DNA from: Psettodes erumei
Taxonomy: Eukaryota; Chordata; Actinopteri; Pleuronectiformes; Psettodidae
Direction of reading: 5' to 3'
Assembly: GCA_016785225.1 (NCBI GenBank)
Contig: JAFBJZ010000952.1
Coordinates: 4,402,001 to 4,466,000 of the forward strand
Length of the DNA: 64,000 nt
Shown: positions 48,343-60,070 of the stretch, in pieces
Layout: each line of letters starts with the position of its first letter
How positions within the stretch are numbered: the first letter of the stretch is position 1
Made by a program: the position numbers and the translations under genes
The notes under the pieces: generated by a model
Databases searched by the model: none
Told to the model about the DNA's origin: nothing
Seen by the model: only the letters and a program-made list of their open reading frames with translations

Positions 48343-48393
48343 AGGTTGAAAGAGTTCAGTTAGTCCAGTTTCCTAACAGAACTCTTTCAACCT
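48343..48393. repeat. 51-bp near-perfect hairpin
   Basis: Arms 48343-48363 and 48373-48393 (21 bp each) are reverse complements with one mismatch, around a 9-nt loop. The outermost 15 bp, AGGTTGAAAGAGTTC, pair perfectly. Confidence 0.8.
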
Positions 48394-51300
48394 TTTTCTA
48401 TGTAACATATTGCGGAGAGAAGTGACGATCAATAGAAGGGTTGAAATAGCAACCAGTCTTCCAGGATTGTAAATATCAACTGCACTTTTTATAACAATCT
48501 AGCCGAAACATCTCAACGTAGCTGCTTTGGAAGAAAGTGTTGGTTTGACAGTCCAAACAACAGACCAAGCAAAGACCAACCAAGTGCACGGCCATCCCAG
48601 ATGGGACAAAAAGGAAGAAAACAAGAAGCAAACTTGTAAATTCTCCAAAGTAACATATATATTTTCATCTCTCCAGTTACAGTGCTGCTAAAGAGCAACC
48701 TGCTGCTCGAGCGATATTTGTTGTTAGTGTTGCTGATGATGGTGATAATGATGATGATACCAGTTCCTCTTCTCCAGGTGATGACTTTCGTGGTGACAAA
48801 GTGCACTTACTCTAGTCCAGTCAGCATTTTAAGTGAAGGTAAACAAGATGAAAACTTCCATCAATTGCAGCCACTGACAGTGGAATTTGCTTTCACTATG
48901 TTATGTTAATTGAGAATGTTTTCTTTTTTTTCTTACAGCTGAAATACAAGATAGATTGTTGAACCTCTGCTAATTAATGCAGGTGTGACAGGTACAGTGA
49001 AGTGTGACAGTAGATGGTCGGGGGGGGGGCTGTGTATGTCCACACAGTGTTTGCTCCTGGCTGTGCTGCATCAAGCATTTCTCTGCAAGAATCTACAACT
49101 GTCTATGTGACTGACAGCAAGAATGCATTAAAGTACTGTGGGCCTGGGCTGCAACTTTTTCAAGTCCCCCCTCTCCCATCACAACTCAGTTATGCCTCTT
49201 TCAGCCACAGTGAATTTGTATACAATGATCAACCATCACTCAGGATTCCCATTTTATTTTTCGACTGTTGCAACACAAAATGAAAGCCATATAATCATTA
49301 TAAGACCATAGTACATCCATACAGTATATTATGCAGACATTGCATCACCAAACGGTACAGGCTGGCTCACTGTTGGCCAGTATTCATCTCTACACATTAT
49401 GCCTGCGTATGCAGATTAATGCATGACTCATGATGATGTAATGCGTGAATTACTGCTGGCAGTATCATGAATTCAATAAGAAATTATCGAGTCACTTTGA
49501 CTATTTCATGTAATTAGTGAACACTTTTGAACAATTGAATTGAGTTTCTCAGGCGCTGACAATGGAGGCGAATGATAAATCATATTTTGCTCAACATTGG
49601 GTCTATATGACACTGAGAGGCTTAACAAGTGTGTGTGAACAGATCACATAAAGTCATAGTGATGTGAGCATTTGTTAATGTGAGACACTGAAATCCATGA
49701 TGCATTCTGCGGTAATTCATGCATTAAGTTCAAATCATCATGAGTCATTGCATTAATTATTATCATTACCATTATTATAAAGTTACCACATTGTCTAATG
49801 CTCTTCAGTTAGGCTGGGAGGTTGGGATGTTGTAGATAACATTTGTTAGGTTAGTGCTAATATTAAAGTTGAAATTCATAATCATGAATGAGATGAATTG
49901 GCTTGGGCCTTTCATTATTTGTTCACTAAATTAGCTAATGATGATGAGCTCGGTAGCTAACTACTCTAGACCTGGCCAGCTAACCTGTGGACGCAGGTGT
50001 CCTCATGGACGTCCTTTCTGTCTCCGCCTTTGGTCTGATGAAATAAACTTTCAGCTTGGGGATTATTCTTCATGCCTCTGACTCCGGCTCACTTTTTCTC
50101 TTTGGTGCTCTTTCAAGCCCCGAACGGATTCATTGCACAGACAGGCATGTCATATGTGTGATTGACATACATGTGATCGACACTGAGTGACACTTAGCCT
50201 GCCAATCATAGTGGCTTGTTTTTTTGGGAGTACGTATACATGACTGTTTTTCTCCCTGTGATTTTGTTTTACTGTTTAAACTCAAGCCTTGTGGGGCCTT
50301 TACGTTGTCGTGCCCTGGGGCTTGATTCCCAGTAAGCCTGTGCAGTAAAGCACCAGTGACTGACAGCAGATTGTCACCCAACAAAAAATGAAAAAATACA
50401 CAGCAAGATGCTAGGTTTTGGATGTGTAGGTTCCTTCCAAAGATATGGTGTCTGTTTTATTCATGTGCTTTTAACAGGAAACTGTTCAACCTTCAGTTTC
50501 TACCATGTGTATGTGGGTCTCAGAGCAGCTGAACTGTGAGACTGTGCTCTGCTTACACTTGAATGTCACAGCGAGACGTTGCTACATCATGGACAATTAA
50601 CTACAGTGGAATTCACCGGACACTTTGTGATTATTTTTAATGGTAATGAGGTTTAATCACTCTAATACTATCATTATTAAATTATGATGAGAGTCCTTAT
50701 TAGTTTAACATGAATGCATTACATGTTACTATTCATTTTATCTGCTGTACAATACTCCATTGTTAATTGTTTAACTCATTTATGTGTTCTTAAAGCCACA
50801 GAGCCATATCCAATGTCTGGTGATTGCATTAATTGTCTAATTTGAGTTGTTAAATGCTAATCTATTTTAGCGGTGGATTATAAACTGTATATATTGAAGT
50901 ACTGGACACTCAATTTTAAACTTTAGATTATGGATATTATACAGTGCGGACATGGGGAGCACTGGTAACCATGTGTCTGAGTTGAAGAAGATCAATATTA
51001 GGCCACTGACTCATAAATAAAGTTTCTGTTTGAGTCATGGTAGACAGCAAACAAGCCAGTTTTCCAAAGTCATAAGGTATTTAGTAATATTACATAATAT
51101 ATAATATTAAAGAGGTTATTGTTTCAAGAAAAAAGACAAACTGACAGGTTTCTCGTTAAGATCCATTCAGACAGGATTTATTTTTCTTGGGGAGGAGGTT
51201 GATTTTAACATTACCTGTGCTGGTCAGTGATTTACACCAACACATGGGTCTATTTGGGAACCAAGATGCCATAAGCCATGAAAGCACTTTAGCACTTGCT

Positions 51301-54300
51301 GTTTGCAGTATACCCACACTGTCAGTGGACTACTTTGATACTGAGGAAAACTTAAAAATCTGATGATCTTAATGAAAGTTCTGAAGCATCTTTGTTCTGC
51401 AATTTCCGAGTGCATTTATGGATTGTCAGTCACAATGGGCATTTGAGATAATATCTGTGGCAAGTGTAAATCACACTGAATGATGATGATCAGCTTGTGT
51501 TTCATTTAAGGTTTGACAGATCTCCCCTTCCAACTCTCCTGTGTTCCCTTGGGGAGGCTCTTCACTCTCTCTTTTGGCTTTGCCATATAAAATAAAATGT
51601 CTATTACAGACCAGATCCTTCAGTCACCCATTAGATTTTATTTATTTATTATTCTATTTTAAGGTTTTTCCAACTAGTCGTCAGCCTCAAACTGACACTG
51701 CTTTCAGTAATTATTTGACCAAGACCAAGATTTAGACGACTGATGGAGTTCCCTTTCAAGATGTGGCTAATTTATCTTTTGCAAATCTCACAGCGATTAG
51801 TCCTACTGTGTTGCAAGTTGTGCCACCTTTAAAAAAAATCTACAGATGCCTTACAGCTCTATGTGTACTTCCATTATTTGATAACAAACATACATATTTA
51901 TTCTTCTGGGTGAAACTGTAATGTAAAACATAATGTGTGGTTCATTTATTCTCCCCTCCTGGCCATTTTTTTCCTTACCTTCAAGGACTTCTTATTTTCT
52001 TTATTACTCTGTACCCCAGTGATCCCAATCCCAAGCTCTTTCATATTGTTTGGTAGCACAAGAAACAGATGTGGAGAATTATGGAACTGCTGTGATTGCT
52101 CTGAGGATGAACAAAACAAAATGGTGCAGGGGGAAGTCAGCATTTCTCTAGCATATTGTGCCCTAGAGCAACAGAAACTGAGGGCCACAGAGGACTGTAC
52201 ATTGTATCCATTGTTTTTTTATGACATGACCACATTTAGACGTACAGTATCTACTGAGTCATTCAGCACTGAGAGGATTATGTTATACGCTCCCATTGGC
52301 TGTGCAACAGTGAGCCCTGAAGCAATCAGTTCAGGATGCTTTAGCAGCAGCCTTCTCAAAACTTAAGACACACTGGACTTTTCTGCTGGTGTCACATATT
52401 GTGCCCACATCAGACCTGCCTGCACTGATGGTAATCCTTCAAGGAGAAGTAGATGCATCACACCAGCTCCTTTACACTACCTGTGGCTGCCAACTTTATT
52501 TGGTGTCTGGTATCGGAAACAAAATTTTCTTATTTCTTGGAGCATTCCACCTTTATCATGTTAAAGAGACTTTTGTCACGAGTTTGTATATCATCATCAG
52601 TACCATATCTAGACCCATGTCAAATGAAATATAAGGATTTTAAAATGTGCCTCATACTTCTGCATGTCTCGTTTGAGCATTTGACCAATCTCAAACTAGT
52701 AAACTGTCATATATGAATGACATGATCCAAGCTAAAAGCATGTGCAGCTGCCAAATGCAGGAAGGACAGCTGACTGCGTGAAGGCATAAATTAAGAGGAT
52801 GTAACAAATCCCCCTTCGCATTCACGAGAAGCATAACATAAAATATTGGTAGAGAAAGACAAAGGGGTTTGCTGGGCTCTCAATACTCTTCCGCTCCTAT
52901 GAGAATCTCTTAGGAATGGTTTTATGGAGAATCACTTGGTTAGCAAAAGTTGCCATGGCAGTGTACCCTGGTAAGAAGTGTACAACAATCACAACCCGGA
53001 AAACCAAGGGTTAAGTTATCTTGCAAGAATAATGCAAGAGGTCTAAATGAGACAAACAACAGTGAAGGTGCTGAGGACATCACAATGATGCAAGATGTTT
53101 GATGCCATCATGGTTATATGTCATTATTTCCAACTTAATAAACATAATGAATATTAATTTAATTATTAATATTTATACTTCCAAATCAAAAACAAAGAAG
53201 TCAAGAGTTTGAAAAGGAAACAGAAGACAGTGGGAGGAGAATAAAACAGGAGAAGTTTCCAAAAGAATTTTGACACTGAACAAAACACTGAATGTGGAAG
53301 AGCAATATTTGTGCGCTCAAGGATGCCCTTTTATCATATATTCAGCTGCCGAACCCTTTGAAATGCAGAGCAATAACCACAGTCATAGCCTCTTTGCAAC
53401 TGTATCTCAAATCTTGGATGTTGGAGTACCTTCGAATGCACCACCAGGGAGAGATTCATTCAAAATGGATGAATGGTGAAGACAGTGCGACCTTGACAGA
53501 AAAATAATTCTGGTAGTTCAATGGGATGGATTACATATCTCTCGCAGGTTACTGAGGTCGGCGAGTTGATTTTCATGGCATGAACTGATCAAATGAGCTG
53601 AAAACAGTGGCAGCCTGTGGCAGGGCCTTTTTCACATCAGTCTGACTGTCACAGTAGGAAAAGCACAGGTGTTACTAACACGAGCCATGGCTGTGTTCTA
53701 TTCAAGTGTTTTGACAGAGTGACAGTGTGCCAGCGTGAACAGGACCCAGGACCCTGAAAATGAAGCAGCTTAATGGAATTCATTTTATTATTCACATGCA
53801 TACTTTGACTACTGTGACATGTCAAAACATTTTGTGTGAAAACCACCTATGTAAGAAATTGATCTAAAACGTGTTACATACATTACATTAGATTTGTTGG
53901 ACAATCAGGGGGATGCAGGACTGGCACACCTTATATTGCTGCTAACATTTCCTGTATTTTTATTAACTCAAATGCACCAGGAAAAATAACAACAGAAAAC
54001 AAAAAATGCCAATAAAATGTGGCCAGTGTGAACAGCTCTGAGAGGTTTGGTATTAGTCCACTTACAGAAACAACTGGCACATTTGTTTAATAGGCATGAC
54101 ACATATGAACTGCAACTGCAACTTCTGATTTGACTACAAATACAGGGGGCGTAATGGATATTGACTGGAGAGAGAAAACCCCACTTCCAAAACAGTAAGT
54201 AGCTAATATGTGAGTGGTCTCCAACTGAATAATGAAACTAGAAGAAGTAGAACAAGAATTATACACCGACCTTTAATTATTGTAGACTACAGCATACCTG

Positions 54301-54540
54301 TGTGAACAGGTAAATTGCTAATCCATTTCAATTAAGAGACAATTGAAAAAAAATGGTGGAGGGAGTAGAATGGGTTTTCTCCTCAGTGTGTGAAATGAGT
54401 TACATAGTAAGTAGGTGTTGTCAGTGGGCGTTTTACTTGTAGTCAGTTAAAAATTCAGCAAAGTTACAGTACTTTAAGTCAGGAGGGACCATTTAGTAAT
54501 TGTACTTTTTGAAAAGGCTGCTCTTAATGAGCCAGACACA
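48394..54540. other. Gene-free region
   Basis: Only unsupported ORFs, including 51935-52366 (143 codons) without recognisable content. Unique AT-rich sequence at 49370-49800 with many homeodomain-type TAAT motifs could be regulatory. Confidence 0.5.
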
Positions 54541-54930
54541 CTGGCTGGCTTTCATCAGCTGGGTACGAGTGTCGTTAGCCCAATCAATCTTGATCAATTG
54601 AGGACTGTAACGGACAAATTCATCTCAGGTAATGAAGACACTTAACAATGTTTTTTTCTGACGTCAAAGCGCCCCCAGAAGCGCTCAGAAAAATACTGCT
54701 TGTCTGGTAACTTATCTAATTGCCACAGGGCATCACCTCTGCGTTAGATTTCCTTTATTAGTTTTCCAAGCCCAAACGAGGCTCATTAGTTGGCTCGCTC
54801 TAATTAGAGGACATATATCAGAACACTCTGGGGTTTCTTACACTGCACGCTGGGAAAAATGAAATGCCATTAATCAATCTGGCCCCCTGTTTAATGTTCT
54901 GGACAGTGGAAACAAACGAAATGCTGATTG
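54541..54930. promoter_or_regulatory. Candidate noncoding regulatory stretch
   Basis: Unique, repeat-free sequence of mixed composition with clustered TAATTA-like motifs (around 54785-54815) and CAATCAATC. It has no open frame of note. It has the look of conserved noncoding DNA found in gene deserts, but conservation cannot be judged from one sequence. Confidence 0.2.
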
Positions 54931-55354
54931 AGTGAGTGATGCAGAACTGCAGTTTGAGCGATGCACAGAAAAATGGCTGGAAAAACAATAACAAAATCAG
55001 TCTTCAGTCTATTGCAGACATGCATTTGTGGAAAAGTTCTCTGAGGTCTACTGAAGTCAGGCATATTTTAATTTGTTGCACCAACCCTTGTATAATTGAG
55101 GATTTTATACATTCAAGTTAATTAGCAAGCTGAATGCAGTTTAAATATTTCCTTATATTTAGAACATTACCCTCAAACAAAAATGTTTCAGGCAATTATG
55201 GGGACATACTTTATATTGCTCTGCTTTAATTGCTTTTGAAGAGTTGGAAGAAATCTCATTTCATCCTATGGAAGGAAGAAAAATACAGTCGACTGCAGGA
55301 GCTTGGAAAGATTCCAGTTCAATAAAGAGAACAGAACGACCTCGGCAGTCTGAG

Positions 55355-55690
55355 GGCGTGCTCACACTATAGGTACGTGGTTGCCTTGTACTGTTCTGGA
55401 GTACGATGGTCCCCCCGCCCCACTCCCCCGCTGGCCTCTGCAGACATTGCGCTCGGCCCGAGCTCCCCTATGTTGTCACAATGCAACTCAGTGGAGTCCA
55501 TGATTCGTGTATTTATTTTGTGGCTTAGTTGGAGTCATTTTTATGCACGGGTTACATGCTCGGGCACGGTTGGCGATCAAACTAGATGCAAGCCTGAGTC
55601 CAACTGAACTCCGCTCAAGCCCACTTCTTGAAGCAAACCCGGCAGCCGTTGCCGGGCGGAACGAACACACCAGTCAAAAGGACTGGATTT
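55355..55690. mobile_element. GC-rich segment, possible nonautonomous DNA transposon
   Basis: Starts around GGGCGTGCTCACACTATAGG, which resembles a fish hAT-like repeat I remember. It includes GTACTGTTCTGGAGTACGAT, a C-rich run, GCTCGGGCACGGTTGGCGAT and a hairpin CCCGGCA-GCCGT-TGCCGGG (55638-55656). CpG content is well above the flanks. A right end matching the left was not found. Confidence 0.35.
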
Positions 55691-56924
55691 CGGGGGTCAA
55701 ACAAGCAATCTCGAGACAGCAATTTAGAGTAACTTCATATTTGACACAGTGCTGTAACAGTGACAACAAGCACTGTGATGTTCAGGTGACAGAAGATGTA
55801 AGCAGGCCAACACAAATAGTCAGTTCAAAGTAAACTGTTGTTTCAGTTCAGTGGTTCCACCACAGCACTTTAAAATGGAATAGGATACAATGAGGAAAAG
55901 GACGGTTTTGTTAGCTCTGAGTGACAGCTAAAACACACTGCACATTGAACAACAATCTAGATTAGGGAGAGTAGCAGGGATAAATATACAGACGAATACC
56001 CACATTTTCTTATGACAACGAGCAAATCAGCCATAAAGGACACTGACAGCACTGCCGATAAATCCAGTCTGAATCCCTCTGTGTTTTATGAGGCTCTTTT
56101 GATCCAACGCTGTCTCAACAGACAAGGCATGAAGAATCTGAGTTAGCTGTACGGGAAATGATTTCAGAAATGGATGGATTTGAATTGCTTCTTGCTGTTC
56201 TTATAGTATAAATCTTGTCTGTGCTGTATATTTACTGTACATGTATCTGGACATCCATTTGTTCAATCTCCAAACACAGGAGCCCTCATCGTAGTGTCCC
56301 TAGTCACTCGATGGAATTCGGAGAGGGTGGAGGAAGACCTCTAAGCCTTCTTGCAACCTCTAATGCACTGAAGCTATTGAACAGCGAGAGGAGCTGTATT
56401 GACTTTGATCTCAATTGAGCGACTTTCATGGTCAATTTTACACGGGCCACGAGCTCTGCGCATCAATTCACCCCGTGCCTTCTGGCCGGCAGGAAATGAG
56501 GGTCTTGACGATCTACTGCAGTGTGAAGACCAGATATGAGCTCTTTCTCACTCTCGCATGATATGATACTGTCTCTTCAGCACACAGCACACACATTTAC
56601 ACACACACATGCTTATATAACATACAGTTGACCTTCCTTCTGAAGCTCTACGGTTAAAACACATATATTCCTTTGGCACCACTCACTTCCTATTTCCAAA
56701 CTTGATTGTACCACGTCTTATAACATTTTGTGAGTCAATCATTGCACGATGGCCCTGAGGGTCAAAATGAAACGACATTTCACAAAACAGTGACATTTCA
56801 GATCACAGAAAGGGTGGGACAACACTTCTTGTTTGTGATTGGACAGAACCCAAGTTAATTCAGCCAAAGGGATGATGTAAACTTAACAACGCTGTGATTG
56901 GTTGTTTCACTGTCAGGCAACTGA
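55691..56924. other. Gene-free region
   Basis: No supported coding or structured element. A CA-rich stretch lies at about 56580-56610. Confidence 0.5.
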
Positions 56925-57035
56925 AAATGGTTGTTTGTCTCTATATGTCGGTCCTGTGGTAGACTGGTGACCTGTCCGGGGGCGAGAGGTGGGGTACACA
57001 CGAAAGGATAAGCGGTGCAGCTGATGGATGTGTTT
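56925..57035 (+). repeat. LINE-tail-type teleost repeat with inverted middle segment
   Basis: Contains GGTTGTTTGTCTCTATATGT, CTGTGGTAGACTGGTGACCT and GGATAAGCGGTGCAGCTGAT, matching a repeat tail found throughout fish genomes. Between them, GGCGAGAGGTGGGGTACAC reads as the reverse complement of the usual GTGTACCCCGCCTCTCGCC. Truncated on both sides. Confidence 0.65.
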
Positions 57036-59914
57036 TGTGATACGCTGTTGTGTTTTGACCCTCAGGACCACTGTGTCACTGACTGTGATTCATTCACCAG
57101 ACACAGGATTTGTAGAAATCCTTTTTTTCAAGCTATTTCCAAGGTTAACTGTTTTAATTTAAAAAAAGAATCTTTAATAACATTACAAATTATTATATAT
57201 GATATATACTTTTTAATTTTATTTCAAGTAGAGTAACTTTATCTTACGTTGGGGTTAAGGTCAACCAAAAGGTAATTGTCTTGACACACAATCTTCTTTC
57301 TGATAGCATCCTATTTGCATCATTCTATTTAAAAAATGCAGTAAATATTATACTGATATAGAAATGTAAATCAGGTCAAGTGTTCAGATTATCTCGGCAT
57401 GACTGTGAATGCGCAAGCAGGACAACCTCATTTCCTCAAAAATATATTGCATGAAAAAATTGCAGCAGATGAGCATTTCAGGAAACCACCTGGTTTATGC
57501 TGTTTATCAACATAAGGACGAGGTGTTCTTGCTTAATGAAATGTTAATACAGTATTAACATCTAACAACAGCATTTTTTCCCCACTAAAATACAATAACT
57601 GATCTTGCAATACAATACAGACTTTTAGTTATTACAGCATTATTACCTGGTTATTTTCAGGTGCTGCTGGCACTTGTTTAAGGTTAAGGAGAGATATGGT
57701 CTTGGTTTACATACAGAAAAATTCTACAGTGACTTCAAGCACATAGCATGATGTGTTTATTACAATTTTTATCAACGATATTTCTCTAACCTTAGCCAAA
57801 GTCCTTTTGTTGCTGAAACCTAACCACACGTTAAGTGAAACCATTAGCAACCTCATGGGCACTTGTACATTTCTGGATGATCCATCTGCAAAAGTACGTT
57901 GCATCATCAATTGTCTCAAAAATGTCTCCTGCTGAGATGATTCAAGGTCTCATGGGGCTGTAATCAACTTTTAAATTAGCATCTAGTGACCGGGAGGCTA
58001 GTGCAACATGTCGTGCAGGACACGCTTGAACCAAAATTGATTCTATATTTCTTGTAACATCATGAGAAAACTGTGACATCTGCTGTGTAAACACTGGATT
58101 GACCCAAGTAAACATTTTATCAATCCACCTGGGCTTCAAGGACATACCTTTGAAGATGAGAGCCCGGCTGTTGGAAAACAGGTAAAAAATAACCTTTTGA
58201 TTCCCCCTGCAAGGTTGGCAGAGGCAGTGCTACCAAATCACAGAGTAATATACAGAGTGCTGAGGTTTCACATGGGGCTACCTGGAAATCACTTTAAAAA
58301 CTTACCCTAGGCTTTGGAAAAATATCCAAAAAAGGCTTTGCCCAAACATTCAAAGACATGTTGCCATCAAAAATAGACCAAAAGGGGGCATAAAAATGTG
58401 TTCTAGAGAAAAATATAACTCTATTGCCTAAATTCCAATAATTTTCTAAGGGGAAATACTGCTTTCTGCAGCAACAAAGGAACCTACTAACATTGTGTAG
58501 TTAGTAGACTAACACACATAAAAGCCACACATGTAATGGTTGCACTAGCATTTTGTCATGGTTACAGCTCCTGTATTTCATGTGAAAAGGTGACCTGTTA
58601 ATCTGACCTGGAAAACTTTCCATTTTTATATCACCTTGTTCACAGAAAATGATATTATTGCTTTTATTATCATTCTGCATAATTTTACATTTTAAATCTT
58701 TTTGTTTAAGCAGGAGCCTGGCATTTCCTTCATCTCCTGTTGTTCATTAAAGACATTTTAGCCCTAAAAGAGAAAACCAAAAGAACCACACCCAGCACAC
58801 AAACACTACATCAGACACTCCATTGACTATCTATGGTTCTGGTTAAAAGGGGCTGTATCATGCAGCTTTTTCAGGAGTATCTCTCCCAGTAATTCTCCAG
58901 CTAAATAGCTTCGGCAACTGGGAGATGCAGCGGGGGTGAAGTGTAAGGAGGAAATTAATTAAAAATGCAGGAGAACATCAGCAGACTCTTTTCCCAAAGC
59001 AGGTGCTCTCACGCTCTCTTCTGGTATGTGTCATATAAAGTGCATTTTCAAAGCAATCAGCAAACGTCCTCATTTGGCGTCACCACCTGACCACGCTTGC
59101 TGTCGTCCTTTCTGACGGCGAAGTGAGGAGATGAAGAGGGTTATGGCAGTCCCCTGTGAGCTCTCAGCTCCAGTGTGGATTACTCTATCATCACCCAGAG
59201 GAATGGAAAAATGCAAAAAAGGTGCAACACAGCTTCTTTTAACATCATAAACTTGTTCCATTCAGCTGCTCAGAAATAACCTCTGTCTTGACTAATACTC
59301 TTAACAGAGTTTTCTTCACTCTCGTGGTCTTTTTTTGGGGCAGTCTGAGGAATAATATCAAGGTCCAAAAATGACCTTATTGACTAGCAAATGAATCTGC
59401 ACAGTATCCAAAAACCTGTATCAAATTCAAGCCTTAAAGACAGAGTGAAATGCATGAATTAAAGAACACACTTCCCTGTCCAAGTTTGCTATGTCACATC
59501 AGCAATTGCACCAATTGCAACAGAAATATGCCAAAGAAGAAATATATATCAAAATCCCTCACCTTTCTCTTTCTGTATCTTTACTTATTTTGAATATTGT
59601 TGATGACTCAACCTACCCTCCTACCATATTAAAGTACACAGGATTTCATTAGCTTGTGGGCCATAGTAGCTAGCTGTTATGAGTCATATTGTGGAAGGTA
59701 CAAACAGTCAAAGTGTCCACTATATAACAGTACACATTTTCAATCTCAATCACTTTATAGCCACTTTGGGGCATGAATTTCATATAGAGGTTAGCTAATA
59801 CATTAGCAAGCAATTGCCTCTTTACACAACATTAGCATTCATTCAGACCTCATGTGTTTGTATCCATCGAGTGAAAATAACTTCTAACTCTCTTTAGCTG
59901 CTAGTGTTTCAACT
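57036..59914. other. Gene-free region
   Basis: No supported gene. The segment 57745-57905 (CCTTAGCCAAAGTCCTTTTG, AAACCTAACCACACGTTAAG) looks like a diverged copy of another fish repeat rich in CCTAACC motifs. Confidence 0.5.
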
Positions 59915-60070
59915 CTCTAACCCTGCCTGCTGCTCTGGACTGAACAGGTGGTGTACAGTGGTTTTATCAGAGCTTTTTGGCTGAAATGTTTCTGGCTGCT
60001 GCTGGGAATGAGGCTAATGAGAGCAGTGAGCATGAACCAAAACAGTAAACAGACTGTAAAACCAAAACAA
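59915..60070 (-). repeat. Dispersed repeat family A, copy 5 (minus strand)
   Basis: On the + strand: GGTGGTGTACAGTGGTTTTA, TCAGAGCTTTTTGGCTGAAA, GCTAATGAGAGCAGTGAGCA, GAACCAAAACAGTAAACAGA. These mirror the 5' portion of copy 3. Confidence 0.65.

Noticed and set aside
51935..52366. 143-codon + strand ORF
   Set aside because: No recognisable motif, hydrophobic start from an AT-rich tract, no splice context.
57942..58145. 67-codon minus-strand ORF
   Set aside because: No family match; next to a diverged repeat; treated as chance.
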